Positions 8,741 through 17,890 of a stretch of 64,000 bases of DNA are shown in pieces. The notes beneath the pieces were generated by a model. It was not told where the DNA came from, did not search any database, and saw nothing but the letters and a program-made list of their open reading frames with translations. A program made the position numbers and the translations under genes. The stretch comes from Ruminiclostridium papyrosolvens C7. GTDB lineage: Bacteria > Bacillota > Clostridia > Acetivibrionales > DSM-1351. Numbering within the stretch: position 1 is the first letter of the stretch; the number at the start of each line of letters is the position of its first letter. The DNA lies in contig NZ_ATAY01000014.1 of the NCBI RefSeq assembly GCF_000421965.1, positions 1 to 64,000 of the forward strand. The letters are read 5' to 3'.

Positions 8741-10057
8741 TTATTTTTCTGTTCTTATGTCTACAAGTCTTTTTGCTTTATGGGTCGCTCTTGGAAGTGT
8801 TCCCTCCGGAAGTAATATAACATCCTTTGGCTTTATTCCAAGATGGGTTTTAAGTTCATGGGCAATTATCCTTGTAAGTTCTTCGTCCCTAGTCTCTGCC
8901 CCGAATCTTTTTTCAACCTCTACACTGAATTTCGTAATGTGGTTATCTGTCAATACGGTAACCCTGTACTCTCCTGTTAAATCCTTTATATTTCTCACTG
9001 TGTATTCTATGTCGCTTGGGAAAACATTTACGCCCCCGCAAATAAACATATCATCAACCCTGCCAACTACATTTATACGCTTGTGGGTGCGGCCGCATTT
9101 GCATTTCTTATTTGTATATGTAACAATGTCTCCCGTTCTGAAACGGATCATGGGCCTGGCCTCTTTTCTTAGGGTTGTAAGAAGCATTTCTCCCCTTTCA
9201 CCTTCTGCTACAGGCTCGCCTGTGTGCTCATCAACTACCTCCACCAGCAAATGGTCCTCCGCAATATGAAGTCCCTCATGATACTCACATGCAGCAGCAC
9301 AAGCCCCGAATATATCTGAGATTCCATAAAAATCATATACATCTGCTCCCCACAAATCCTCAATTGCTTTTCTGGTTGCAGGTATTGAGCCTCCCGGTTC
9401 TCCTGCAACTATTATTGTTCTTATGGATAAGTCTTTTTTTATGTCTATTCCCTTTTCTCTTGCCGTTTCTCCCAGATACCAGGCGTAAGAAGGTGTTGTC
9501 CAGATTATGTTTGGCTGGTATTCCTGCAATATGAACAGCAGCCTGTCTGTGGGGATTGTTCCGGCCCATATGCACAGTGCTCCGAGATTCTGTGCCCCTA
9601 TTACATCCGGCCCTCCAACAAAAAGTGAAAAGTTAAGTGCATGTATGTATCTGTCCTTTGGTCTCATCCCTGCCTGCCAGAATAATCTGCTCTCAACCTC
9701 CTGAAATTCATCAAAATCAACTTTACTGAAGGGGCTGGCAGTGGGCTTTCCCGTGGAGCCGCTGGAGGACGATATAAATACCACTTTCTCTTCATCTACC
9801 GTTATCAGGTCTCCTAAAATGGGCTTTTCATTCTGTCTCTCTCTAATTATGTGTTTTGTCAGTATTGGAAATTTTCTTATATCGTGTAGAGTTTTTATAT
9901 TATCCGGTGTAACGCCCGCTTTCTCAAAGCTCTCTCTGTAATATGTCGATTTTTCATATGCAAGCTTTATCTGGGACTTTACACGCTCCAACTGGTAAGC
10001 TTCCAGCTCATCTCTATCTATAGTTTCAATTTTTTCTACCCAATATTTGTTCTCCAT
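8741..10057 (-). CDS. phenylacetate-CoA ligase-family acyl/aryl-CoA synthetase
   Basis: 438 residues of the PaaK branch of the adenylate-forming superfamily, which makes an acyl-CoA from a carboxylic acid, ATP and CoA. The phosphate-binding loop SSSSGSTGKP, the YGISD motif and the RFRTGDI hinge motif are visible. The C-terminal lid domain ends with a Lys-rich segment (RATHKAKRL) that resembles the catalytic lysine region. The start is ATG 10057 (MENKYW) with GGAGG 7 bases upstream, rather than the in-frame 10096. First gene of the operon. Such ligases next to 2-oxoacid oxidoreductases are known from aryl-acid and branched-acid assimilation in anaerobes; the acid used here is unknown. Confidence 0.85.
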   Translation of the reverse strand: MENKYWVEKIETIDRDELEAYQLERVKSQIKLAYEKSTYYRESFEKAGVTPDNIKTLHDIRKFPILTKHIIRERQNEKPILGDLITVDEEKVVFISSSSGSTGKPTASPFSKVDFDEFQEVESRLFWQAGMRPKDRYIHALNFSLFVGGPDVIGAQNLGALCIWAGTIPTDRLLFILQEYQPNIIWTTPSYAWYLGETAREKGIDIKKDLSIRTIIVAGEPGGSIPATRKAIEDLWGADVYDFYGISDIFGACAAACEYHEGLHIAEDHLLVEVVDEHTGEPVAEGERGEMLLTTLRKEARPMIRFRTGDIVTYTNKKCKCGRTHKRINVVGRVDDMFICGGVNVFPSDIEYTVRNIKDLTGEYRVTVLTDNHITKFSVEVEKRFGAETRDEELTRIIAHELKTHLGIKPKDVILLPEGTLPRATHKAKRLVDIRTEK

Positions 10058-10106
10058 TTTTAAACCTCCGATTTTGGCAACAGTTATTGGCACCATTAAA
10101 AACTAC

Positions 10107-10126
10107 GTGCCACTATTTATAATAGT
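10107..10126 (-). promoter_or_regulatory. palindrome and stem in the operon leader
   Basis: ACTATTTATAATAGT at 10112-10126 is a perfect inverted repeat (six-base arms). It is followed on the minus strand by a TGGCAC...GTGCCA potential stem. Both lie between the promoter at 10180-10208 and the ligase start, where an operator or RNA structure could act. No known riboswitch (SAM, T-box) consensus was recognised here. Confidence 0.35.
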
Positions 10127-10179
10127 TTCAGCGTTTTATCACTCTGCTGTATTATTCCTAGTAATATTATATGTTTGCT

Positions 10180-10208
10180 ATTATATATTCTGAACTATTC
10201 TGTGTCAA
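10180..10208 (-). promoter_or_regulatory. sigma-A promoter of the ligase/oxidoreductase/metNIQ operon
   Basis: On the minus strand TTGACA (10208-10203) and TATAAT (10185-10180) are perfect consensus boxes with a 17-base spacer. The predicted start near 10173 gives a leader of about 115 bases before the ligase ATG at 10057. Confidence 0.8.
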
Positions 10209-10340
10209 TAGAATTTAGCAATATATATATTAACAATCTTAAAATTAATAGAAATATAATTCTGTGTACTTGTGTTCATTCAAAATTTAATTTACATACA
10301 GAATAGGATTGAATAGAAGTTTTTTTATTATAAACAGACA

Positions 10341-10379
10341 AAAAAATAACTCTAAGCATAGCTTAAAGTTATTTTTTTA
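10341..10379 (-). terminator. rho-independent terminator after melA
   Basis: The near-perfect arms 10341-10357 and 10361-10377 (AATAACTTTAAGC core, 3-base loop) end in a T-run on the minus strand, 10 bases after the GH4 stop codon. Confidence 0.8.
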
Positions 10380-10388
10380 TATTTATTA

Positions 10389-11714
10389 TTATTTGAATTC
10401 GGGAAGCCAATTGCCATGTGCCTCTATTAGTTCATCAACCATTTTTACGATGTTATCAAGAGTCATTTCAGCACCCGTGTGCGGATCCAGCATAGCTGCA
10501 TGATAAATATGCTCCTTCTTTCTGGTGACTGCTGCTTCAATAGTTATAAGCTGGACGTTAATGTTGGTCATATTCATTGCTGCCAATTGTATAGGCAACC
10601 GTCCTACCCTGCACGGATTAACACCCATACCATCAACCATACAAGGTACTTCAACACATGCCTCGTGAGGAAGGTTTTCAATCAGACCGCCTTTATTTAT
10701 AACATTTCCACCTATCTTATAGGGTTTATTTGTTACTATCGCCTCCATAATGTAAGATGCATACTCGCTTGATCTTGTATGGTTCAGCGCCTGATTGCTC
10801 ATTAACTCATCTCTGCGTTGATTCCACTCTTCAATCTGATATATGCATCTCCTGGGGTACTCATCAAGAGGTATGTTAAACTTATCTATAAGTTCGGGAT
10901 ATGAGGATTTAATAAAGTAGGGATTGTATTCCGCATTGTGCTCACTTGATTCAGTGCAGTAATAACCTAATTTTTCTATGTACTCATATCTTACCATGTC
11001 ATAATGCTTCTCGTTTTGATTCTTTTCTTTTGCACGTCTTTTAATCTCAGGGTAAAGGTCATTGCCGTTCTTATCGCATATTTCAAGTAACCACCCCATA
11101 TGGTTTATACCAGCTATCAGTTCCTTTCTTTCTTCCAGCCGGTCTTCCATACCCAAGGATTTCAACAAATCCTGAGAACAAATCTGTACACTATGGCATA
11201 ATCCCACTGTTTTTATACCCGTGTACCTCTGCATATACCCGGACAACATGGCCATTGGATTTGTATAATTCAAAAACCAAGCATTTGGACAGACTTCTTC
11301 CATATCCCTTGCAAAGTCCTCCATAACCGGTATTGTCCTTAGTGTACGCATTATTCCCCCGATTCCCAGTGTATCTGCAATTGTTTGCCTTAATCCATAC
11401 TTTTTGGGAATTTCAAAATCAATAATCGTACATGGGTCATATCCGCCAACTTGTATGGCATTTATGACGAAATCCGCACCTCGAAGGGCCTCCTTTCTGT
11501 TCTCAACTCCTAAATAGGTTTTGATTTTAGCCCTTCCCTTGTTTACATTCCTATTTATTGCCTCCAGCATTATTTGAGACTCCTTGAGTCTATCGCCTGC
11601 AATGTCATACAGTCGTATTTCACCGTCTGCGAGAGCTTCAGTACACATACTGTCACCCAGTACATTTTTTGCGAATACAGTACTACCGGCTCCCATAAAT
11701 GTTATTTTGACCAT
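10389..11714 (-). CDS. melA: GH4 alpha-galactosidase (MelA-like)
   Basis: A 441-residue NAD- and metal-dependent family 4 glycosidase, cytosolic. The N-terminal Rossmann motif MGAGSTVF begins near residue 7. The metal-binding motif CHSV is at residues 173-176; in GH4 this form is associated with alpha-galactosidases, while CNVP marks 6-phosphoglycosidases. NYTNP (149-153) and GINHM are also conserved. It should hydrolyse melibiose/raffinose-type alpha-galactosides or galactosides released from hemicellulose. It is divergent from a nitroreductase/AraC-regulator pair, with an AraC-type direct repeat between them. GGAGGGG precedes the ATG at 11714. Confidence 0.88.
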   Translation of the reverse strand: MVKITFMGAGSTVFAKNVLGDSMCTEALADGEIRLYDIAGDRLKESQIMLEAINRNVNKGRAKIKTYLGVENRKEALRGADFVINAIQVGGYDPCTIIDFEIPKKYGLRQTIADTLGIGGIMRTLRTIPVMEDFARDMEEVCPNAWFLNYTNPMAMLSGYMQRYTGIKTVGLCHSVQICSQDLLKSLGMEDRLEERKELIAGINHMGWLLEICDKNGNDLYPEIKRRAKEKNQNEKHYDMVRYEYIEKLGYYCTESSEHNAEYNPYFIKSSYPELIDKFNIPLDEYPRRCIYQIEEWNQRRDELMSNQALNHTRSSEYASYIMEAIVTNKPYKIGGNVINKGGLIENLPHEACVEVPCMVDGMGVNPCRVGRLPIQLAAMNMTNINVQLITIEAAVTRKKEHIYHAAMLDPHTGAEMTLDNIVKMVDELIEAHGNWLPEFK

Positions 11715-11783
11715 TGTTGATACCCCTCCATACCATTTAAACTCTATTTATAGAATACCAGAAATACATAATCCGAAAATTGA

Positions 11784-11814
11784 ATAATGTAACTTTTATT
11801 TGTTATAATGTAAC
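11784..11814. promoter_or_regulatory. AraC-type direct repeat operator (ATAATGTAAC twice, 21-bp period)
   Basis: ATAATGTAAC occurs at 11784-11793 and again at 11805-11814, identical and exactly two helical turns apart, in the 155-base divergent region between melA and the nitroreductase-araC pair. Same-face direct repeats are the usual AraC/XylS operator layout. The site is about 70-100 bases upstream of the melA start. Confidence 0.6.
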
Positions 11815-11869
11815 CATTGGGTTTAATTGAATATATAAATAATGATAGTATTTGAAAGGATGATTTTAT

Positions 11870-12511
11870 TTGGAAAACAATTTATATAATCTTGCAGTAA
11901 AAAGAAGAAGTATCCGTAAATTCAAAGAAACACCCGTTTCACATGAGGATATAGAATATTTTATTTCTTGCGCGGTAAACGCACCAAGCGGATGCAACAG
12001 CCAGTGCTGGCACTTTGTTGCCGTGGAAGACAAAGCTTTGATTGAGCGGCTTGCAGAGGAAACTGCAAGAAGTGCCAGAGAATTCTATGGAACAGGTTTC
12101 ACGGAAGCAAATGAAGAATTCCTGATTTCCAGAGAAAAGGCAACGAGTTTTTTCAGAAATGCTCCTGTGGTTATATTCGTATTTCTTGACAGGATGGATT
12201 ATTATGACGAAAGGGTTTCCAAGGCTTTCTCTGAAAAAGGTTTTTCAAAAAGGGAAATGCTCGACGCCCTTGCTTACCCTGATATTCTGTCAATTGGCGC
12301 CGCTGTCCAAAATATGCTTCTTGCCATAACTGAAAAAGGCTATGGGGCCTGCTGGATGAATGATCCTGTAATTGGAGAACCCCAAATTAAACCCCTTTTA
12401 AAGGTAAGAGATGATTTAAGACTTATAAGCGTTGTTCCCATAGGAATTCCCAATTATATTCCTCGGGGGAAAAAACTCAGAAGTATGAGTGAAGTTATTG
12501 AATACAGGTGA
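11870..12511 (+). CDS. nitroreductase-family FMN oxidoreductase
   Basis: A 213-residue FMN-dependent nitroreductase-fold enzyme. It opens with the family motif RRSIRKFKETPV and the FMN phosphate contact region APSGCNSQCWHF, and has the GAAVQNMLLAITEKGYGACWM helix and strand near residues 142-164. Physiological substrate unknown. The start is TTG at 11870, preceded by AAAGGATG with about 9 bases of spacing. It is followed after 22 bases by the AraC regulator, so the two are likely one transcript divergent from melA. Its link to galactoside use is positional only. Confidence 0.82.
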   Translation: MENNLYNLAVKRRSIRKFKETPVSHEDIEYFISCAVNAPSGCNSQCWHFVAVEDKALIERLAEETARSAREFYGTGFTEANEEFLISREKATSFFRNAPVVIFVFLDRMDYYDERVSKAFSEKGFSKREMLDALAYPDILSIGAAVQNMLLAITEKGYGACWMNDPVIGEPQIKPLLKVRDDLRLISVVPIGIPNYIPRGKKLRSMSEVIEYR

Positions 12512-12533
12512 ATATACTAAGGGGTCGTTTTAA

Positions 12534-13331
12534 ATGCACAATATTCCTTTACTGAATAAATGCTTTAATGATATCAACCCGTTGATATGCGGGTGGGAGT
12601 CGTGTAATAAGGGACATTTTTTCGGACCTGCTTCACGTGAATATAATCTGATTCACTATATTGTTTCAGGAAGTGGTATTTTTGAGAGAGCCGGAAAACA
12701 CTATCCTTTATCCAAGGACTCTCTGTTTCTGATACGGCCTTACGAATTAACCTTTTATAAAGCGGATAATGAAAATCCGTGGGAATATATATGGATTGGG
12801 TTTAACGGAAATTTGGCTCCCGATTTGCTGAAAAACAGTGGGTTTTCTGATGATATTTGTACAATGCATATACCTTCTCTCAGAAATACCTTTTTAAGTA
12901 TGAAGGATGCTGAAAACATGCAACACTCTTCAGAATTATACTTGTGCGGTAAAATTTTTGAGTTGTTTTCATACTTGTCAGAAGAATTCAGTCAAACACC
13001 GAAAGGGTCTGCAACAAGTGTTTACTGTAAACGTGCCAAGGATTATATAATGGCCAACTATGCAACACAAATATCCGTAAAAAGTATAGCAAATATGCTT
13101 GGTATTGACAGAAGATATCTGTGTAGAATTTTTCATAAGCACACTGGGAATACACCCCAGAATTTTATTGTCAATTACAGGCTTGAAAAGGCTGCACTTC
13201 TTCTTTCCAAACATGGCTATACAGTAGCAGAGGCTGGTAGAAGCACCGGCTATGACGACATATATAATTTCTCAAAAATGTTCAAGAAAAAATATGGGAT
13301 ACCCCCGTCACTTTATAGGAATGACTTATAA
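12534..13331 (+). CDS. AraC-family transcriptional regulator with cupin sensor domain
   Basis: 265 residues. Residues about 15-115 form an AraC_binding cupin domain (IHYIVSGSGIFER, WEYIWIGFNG), and residues about 165-263 hold two helix-turn-helix motifs ending in the AraC signature region (GYDDIYNFSKMFKKKYGIPPSLYR). The N-terminal layout resembles the MsmR/RafR-type sugar regulators of Firmicutes. It probably controls melA through the direct repeat at 11784-11814 and may autoregulate. The sugar effector is inferred, not seen. Confidence 0.87.
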   Translation: MHNIPLLNKCFNDINPLICGWESCNKGHFFGPASREYNLIHYIVSGSGIFERAGKHYPLSKDSLFLIRPYELTFYKADNENPWEYIWIGFNGNLAPDLLKNSGFSDDICTMHIPSLRNTFLSMKDAENMQHSSELYLCGKIFELFSYLSEEFSQTPKGSATSVYCKRAKDYIMANYATQISVKSIANMLGIDRRYLCRIFHKHTGNTPQNFIVNYRLEKAALLLSKHGYTVAEAGRSTGYDDIYNFSKMFKKKYGIPPSLYRNDL

Positions 13332-13429
13332 CCAATTTTACCGACTTTTTTAATATGATTTTCATGGTGACATGCCAAAATTATAAGTCTATAATAATAG
13401 TTTAAATACTATTATACGGGGTCTTATTC

Positions 13430-14791
13430 ATGAAAAAGTTTAAGCTAAACAAAGAAATTGACAAAGAAATTATCGGTCTTGCCTGGCCTTCCATTACTGA
13501 GCAGATTCTTGAAATGCTGGTAGGTATTGTTTCCACAGTATTTATGAGCCGGATAGACACGGCAGCCTTGGCAGGGGTCGGTATGGTCAACGTACTTATT
13601 AACTTCCTGCAGACTGTTTTTTCAGGACTATCAATAGGAACCACGGTGGTTATAGCGAGGGTAACAGGAGAAGGAAATCATACAGAGGCCAAAAGAACTT
13701 TGATTCAATCCGGGTACATGGCTCTTGTTGTAGGAATATTTCTAATGGTAACTGGAAAAATCTTTTCTAATCCCATTCTCAATTTATTTCTGGGTAGAGC
13801 AGAAGTTCAGGTCTTCAACCATGGTCTAACTTATTTTAATATTATTTTGTTCAGTCTTCCCTTTTTTGTTCTTGACATAATTGTATCGGGAGCAATGAGA
13901 GGTGCCGGAGATACAAAGACTCCTATGTATATTACAGGGGGAGTTAATATAATAAATATTATTCTTAATACCATTTTAATTTTCGGTGTACCTTTTCTGC
14001 ATATACCGGGCATGGGTGTGGCAGGTTCTGCCATTGCCGTAACTGCCTCAAGAATTATCGGTGTAACTGTAAGAGTTCTTGTCCTGTATAACAGAAAAGG
14101 ACTTAAACTTAATCTTAGTCTTAAAGATAATTACCGTTTGCATCCGCAGCTAATGAAAAGAATTATAAATATTGGTGTCCCGGGATTTATTGAGCAGGCA
14201 GTTATGCAGGGAGGTTTTCTCATACTTCAGCTTATTATTGTGACCATGGGTACGGTTGCAATGGCTGCTTACCAGATAGGAATTAATATAAATGCGATTG
14301 CATTTTTCCCGATATTCGGTTTTGCCATAGCCAATACAACTCTTGTAGGGCAAAGCCTTGGTGAAAAGAATTATGACAAGGCAAACAATTATTCTTATGA
14401 GGGCTTAAAAATAACCATGCTTTTTGGGTTTGTTCTCGGTATTTTGATGTTTATACTGGCTCCTTTACTGGCCAGAATATATTCCGATGATCCCGAAGTA
14501 ATAAAGGAATCTGTAATGATTGTAAGGACTTTTGGTGTTCTTGAACCCCTGCTCGCCGTTCTCAATATTTGTTCGGCAACTCTGAAAGCCGCAGGTGATA
14601 TTAAGTATGTTATGATTACGTCTTTGGTAGGTTTATGGGCCCTTAGGGTATTGCCTTCATATGCTCTTGACAGAGTTCTTGGTATGGGTCTTACCGCCGT
14701 TATGATTGGTATCTTTTTAGATTTCTGTTCACGTTCCGTTATGTATCTTTTGCGAATGAATAAAGGCGACTGGAAGTATTTGAAAGTATAA
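13430..14791 (+). CDS. MATE-family efflux transporter
   Basis: A 453-residue integral membrane protein with about twelve hydrophobic helices in two similar halves, typical of MATE (NorM/DinF-like) sodium- or proton-driven drug exporters. Conserved features include the N-terminal GLAWPSITEQILEMLVG and the mid-protein PGFIEQAVMQGG repeat of the same motif. The gene stands alone: about 100 bases separate it from the AraC gene and its own terminator follows. Substrate unknown. The ATG at 13430 has only a weak GGGG site. Confidence 0.9.
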   Translation: MKKFKLNKEIDKEIIGLAWPSITEQILEMLVGIVSTVFMSRIDTAALAGVGMVNVLINFLQTVFSGLSIGTTVVIARVTGEGNHTEAKRTLIQSGYMALVVGIFLMVTGKIFSNPILNLFLGRAEVQVFNHGLTYFNIILFSLPFFVLDIIVSGAMRGAGDTKTPMYITGGVNIINIILNTILIFGVPFLHIPGMGVAGSAIAVTASRIIGVTVRVLVLYNRKGLKLNLSLKDNYRLHPQLMKRIINIGVPGFIEQAVMQGGFLILQLIIVTMGTVAMAAYQIGININAIAFFPIFGFAIANTTLVGQSLGEKNYDKANNYSYEGLKITMLFGFVLGILMFILAPLLARIYSDDPEVIKESVMIVRTFGVLEPLLAVLNICSATLKAAGDIKYVMITSLVGLWALRVLPSYALDRVLGMGLTAVMIGIFLDFCSRSVMYLLRMNKGDWKYLKV

Positions 14792-14806
14792 CTCCTCAAA
14801 AAAACC

Positions 14807-14841
14807 CCCTACGCACGGATTGCTTCATGCGTAGGGATTTT
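14807..14841 (+). terminator. rho-independent terminator after the MATE gene
   Basis: CCCTACGCA (14807-14815) pairs with TGCGTAGGG (14828-14836), followed by ATTTT. It lies 16 bases beyond the stop codon. Confidence 0.8.
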
Positions 14842-15213
14842 AGAAGGAAATATATCTATTTTTTAGTTAGTTTCAAGATATTATTTTTACACGTTCTAAT
14901 CCGGGTATTTAACGTGTAATAGCCTAACCAATAACGAGCAGACCTGTTTCCTATTATTTAGTCCTTTATAAGTAAGTAATTGGGAATTATAATATTTTAT
15001 AGCCATGTTGAATATAAGGAATATATATGAAGGGTACTTTCTGAATAAGGTGTGCGAAGAATTTTAGAAGAATAATATAGAAATTTAGCAATCTATGTAA
15101 CAAAATATATATTATACCATTTAATGTAATTATGCAAGACTTTTTTTCTGTCTTTTATAATACACTTTTAATAATTGTAATTAATTACCATATATATTTC
15201 TTTCTGAAAGTTA
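14842..15213. other. intergenic region with no recognisable gene
   Basis: About 370 AT-rich bases between two convergent transcription units. No open frame with a ribosome binding site, RNA gene or repeat was recognised on either strand. Confidence 0.5.
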
Positions 15214-15249
15214 AAGAACCCCTTGAACAATAACGTTCAAAGGGTTCTT
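15214..15249 (-). terminator. terminator after xylA
   Basis: AAGAACCCCTTGAAC (15214-15228) pairs with GTTCAAAGGGTTCTT (15235-15249) around a six-base loop. It follows the xylA stop on the minus strand; the T-tract is short (TTTAACTTT). Confidence 0.8.
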
Positions 15250-15265
15250 GCTTTTAAAGTTAAGC

Positions 15266-16585
15266 TTATTTTGCTTCAAGAATATATTGGTTTAACAAAG
15301 CTTCCAGCATTTCCTGACGTCCGGACTTGTTCTGGATCTTTGCATTAAGTGCGTGTTGTTCTAGTTCCTTAAAGCCAACTTTACCCCGAACGATATCTTT
15401 ACCGATACCAGTTGTGTAGCTTGAATATCTGTCAGCAACAAATGCATCAAACTTACCGTCTTCCATGATCTTGTTAGCTATGATAAGACCCTTTGCAAAA
15501 GTATCCATACCTGCAATATGTCCATAGAACAAGTCAGCCGGTTCAAATGATCCTCTTCTAACTTTTGAGTCGAAGTTCAAACCACCCTTTGTCAATCCGC
15601 CTGCCTTTAATACTTCCAACATTGCAAGAGTTGAATCATACAGGTTTGTTGGGAATTGGTCTGTATCCCATCCGAGCATTACGTCACCCTGGTTAGCATC
15701 GATACTTCCAAGCATATTGTTGATTCTGCACATAGCAAGTTCATGTTGGAATGTATGTCCTGCCAATGTAGCATGGTTAGCTTCAATGTTCATCTTGAAG
15801 TATGGGTCCAATCCGTATGTTTTCAAGAAGCCGATAACCGTAGCTGTATCAAAATCATACTGATGCTTTGTTGGTTCCTTTGGCTTTGGTTCGATTAAGA
15901 ACTGTCCGTCAAAACCGATTTCTTTAGCATAGTCAACAGCCATCTTTAAGAATCTTGCCAAATTGTCAAGTTCCAGCTTCATGTCTGTATTCAATAGAGT
16001 TTCATAACCTTCTCTACCACCCCAGAATACATAGTTTTCTCCGCCTAATTCTTTTGTAATTTCCATTGCTTTCTTAACCTGAGCTGCTGCATACGCAAAA
16101 ATGTCAGCGTTTGGTGAAGTTGATGCACCATGCATAAATCTAGGGTTTCCGAAAGCATTTGTAGTTCCCCATAATAATTTAACCGGGCTTGATTTCATTC
16201 TATCTTTGATTACTGAAACTATTACATCAAGATTTTTGTTTGTTTCAGCAAGTGTGTCACCTTCTGGAGCAATATCTCTGTCATGGAAAGCAAAGAAAGG
16301 AGCTCCAAGCTTTTCAATGAATTCAAAGTTTGCTTCAACTTTATATTTTGCAATTTCCAGAGGATCGGACATTGTGTTCCAAGGTCTTACATATGATCCT
16401 GCACCGAACATGTCAGCACCTGGTGCTGCAAAAGTATGCCAATACGCTACTGCAAATCTCAGATGTTCTTCCATTGTCTTTCCGCCGATAACTGCCTTAG
16501 GGTTGTAGTACTTAAAAGCTAATGGATTATCTGACCCGCTTCCTTCAAATTTGATGTTTGAAATACCGCTAAATACTTCTGACAT
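15266..16585 (-). CDS. xylA: xylose isomerase
   Basis: A 439-residue class II xylose isomerase that interconverts D-xylose and D-xylulose in the cytosol with two divalent metals. His101 and Asp104 of the catalytic HDRD motif are present, as are the metal ligands in [11 protein letters not shown] near 232 and the [10 protein letters not shown] signature. Length is full. It is the last gene of xylB-xylR-xylA, 55 bases after the ROK gene, and ends in a strong hairpin. The ATG at 16585 has GGAGGG 8 bases upstream. Confidence 0.97.
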   Translation of the reverse strand: MSEVFSGISNIKFEGSGSDNPLAFKYYNPKAVIGGKTMEEHLRFAVAYWHTFAAPGADMFGAGSYVRPWNTMSDPLEIAKYKVEANFEFIEKLGAPFFAFHDRDIAPEGDTLAETNKNLDVIVSVIKDRMKSSPVKLLWGTTNAFGNPRFMHGASTSPNADIFAYAAAQVKKAMEITKELGGENYVFWGGREGYETLLNTDMKLELDNLARFLKMAVDYAKEIGFDGQFLIEPKPKEPTKHQYDFDTATVIGFLKTYGLDPYFKMNIEANHATLAGHTFQHELAMCRINNMLGSIDANQGDVMLGWDTDQFPTNLYDSTLAMLEVLKAGGLTKGGLNFDSKVRRGSFEPADLFYGHIAGMDTFAKGLIIANKIMEDGKFDAFVADRYSSYTTGIGKDIVRGKVGFKELEQHALNAKIQNKSGRQEMLEALLNQYILEAK

Positions 16586-16640
16586 ATTAAAATCCCTCCG
16601 TTTTTATTTTTTTGTTTCCTAACGATTATATATATTAAGC

Positions 16641-17840
16641 CTATAGCCTGTAGCCAAATAGCTTTTTTAATGGTATTATCGCCGCACCCAATGCCGATGA
16701 ATCCTCTCCGATTTTTGATGCTACTACTTCTACTCTGGAGGCCGGATACTTGAGTGCCTTCGCTGATGCAATACTTTTTAAGTGATCCATTATATCTTCA
16801 GAAAATTTGACCAATTCTTTTCCAAGAACTATTTTAGAAGGGTTTACAGTATTTATAAGGTTTGCTATTGCTAGTCCCAAATATCCTGCTGACTCTACCA
16901 GAATTATTCTGGCTGATTCGTTTCCTTCACCTGCCAGTCTGAAAATATCATCGACAGTTATCGCTTCAATGTTCTCAAAGTCCGTTATCAAACCCTGCCT
17001 TACCAACTTTTGTGCTTTCTCTACCATAGTTCTTGCCGAGACCAATGCTTCAAGACAACCATAGTTTCCGCAGGCACATCTTGGCCCATTCTGGTCAACG
17101 GTTATATGACCTATTTCCCCTGCACTTCCACAACATCCTCTGTACAGATTCCCGGCTGCAAATATACTGGAGCCTATTCCCGACTTCATATTTATACATA
17201 CAAAATCACTTTCATCCATACAGCACCCTATCCAGTTTTCACATAATGCAGAACACATTGCTTCATTATCAACATATATAGGAAAATCTCCAATTCCGTC
17301 CATCATGTGTTCCAAATCTACCTGTTCCCAACCAAGATTCGGAGCGAATATTATCTCATGTGTAAGGTTGTCGACCATTCCCGGAACGGATACTCCCACT
17401 CCGAGTAATCTTTCGTGTCCAATATTGTGGTTATTTATAATTTCAGCTATCTTTTCTTCCATAAGTCTTATTGACTCTGAAGCGGCCCGGGCAAAATCAC
17501 AGGATATCTTATCCTTGAATTCAACTTGCCCGGTAATATCCATTAAAATAAAACGAATATAGTCAATGTCAATGTCCACTCCTATGGAAAAATAGCTTCT
17601 CGGGGTTAATTCATACAGTATTGGCCTCCTGCCACCCTTGGATGTTCCTATTCCTGCTTCACGAATGTAACCTTTGTCAAGCAGATTTGTTACTATTGTT
17701 CCACACGCAGTAGGTGAAAGTCCGGTTATTTGTGCAAGCTCAGCTTTTGATACTTGCTTGTTTATTCTTATTAATTCGAGTAATGATGTCTCATTAATCT
17801 CTTTTAATAGCTTATTATTTCCGGCTTTACCCAACCTCAT
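16641..17840 (-). CDS. xylR: ROK-family xylose repressor
   Basis: A 399-residue XylR-type repressor. An N-terminal winged helix-turn-helix occupies residues about 18-60 (VSKAELAQITGLSPTACGTIV). The ROK sugar-binding domain follows, with the zinc-binding CACGNYGCLE motif of the ROK consensus. It lies between xylB and xylA in the same transcript, 50 bases after xylB, so it would be autoregulated. The likely operator is the palindrome at 19442-19474. The effector is expected to be xylose, by analogy with Bacillus XylR. Confidence 0.9.
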   Translation of the reverse strand: MRLGKAGNNKLLKEINETSLLELIRINKQVSKAELAQITGLSPTACGTIVTNLLDKGYIREAGIGTSKGGRRPILYELTPRSYFSIGVDIDIDYIRFILMDITGQVEFKDKISCDFARAASESIRLMEEKIAEIINNHNIGHERLLGVGVSVPGMVDNLTHEIIFAPNLGWEQVDLEHMMDGIGDFPIYVDNEAMCSALCENWIGCCMDESDFVCINMKSGIGSSIFAAGNLYRGCCGSAGEIGHITVDQNGPRCACGNYGCLEALVSARTMVEKAQKLVRQGLITDFENIEAITVDDIFRLAGEGNESARIILVESAGYLGLAIANLINTVNPSKIVLGKELVKFSEDIMDHLKSIASAKALKYPASRVEVVASKIGEDSSALGAAIIPLKKLFGYRL

Positions 17841-17890
17841 AAATCAACCCCCATATACTGTAAATTTACACAGAACTAACTGTATAAAGC

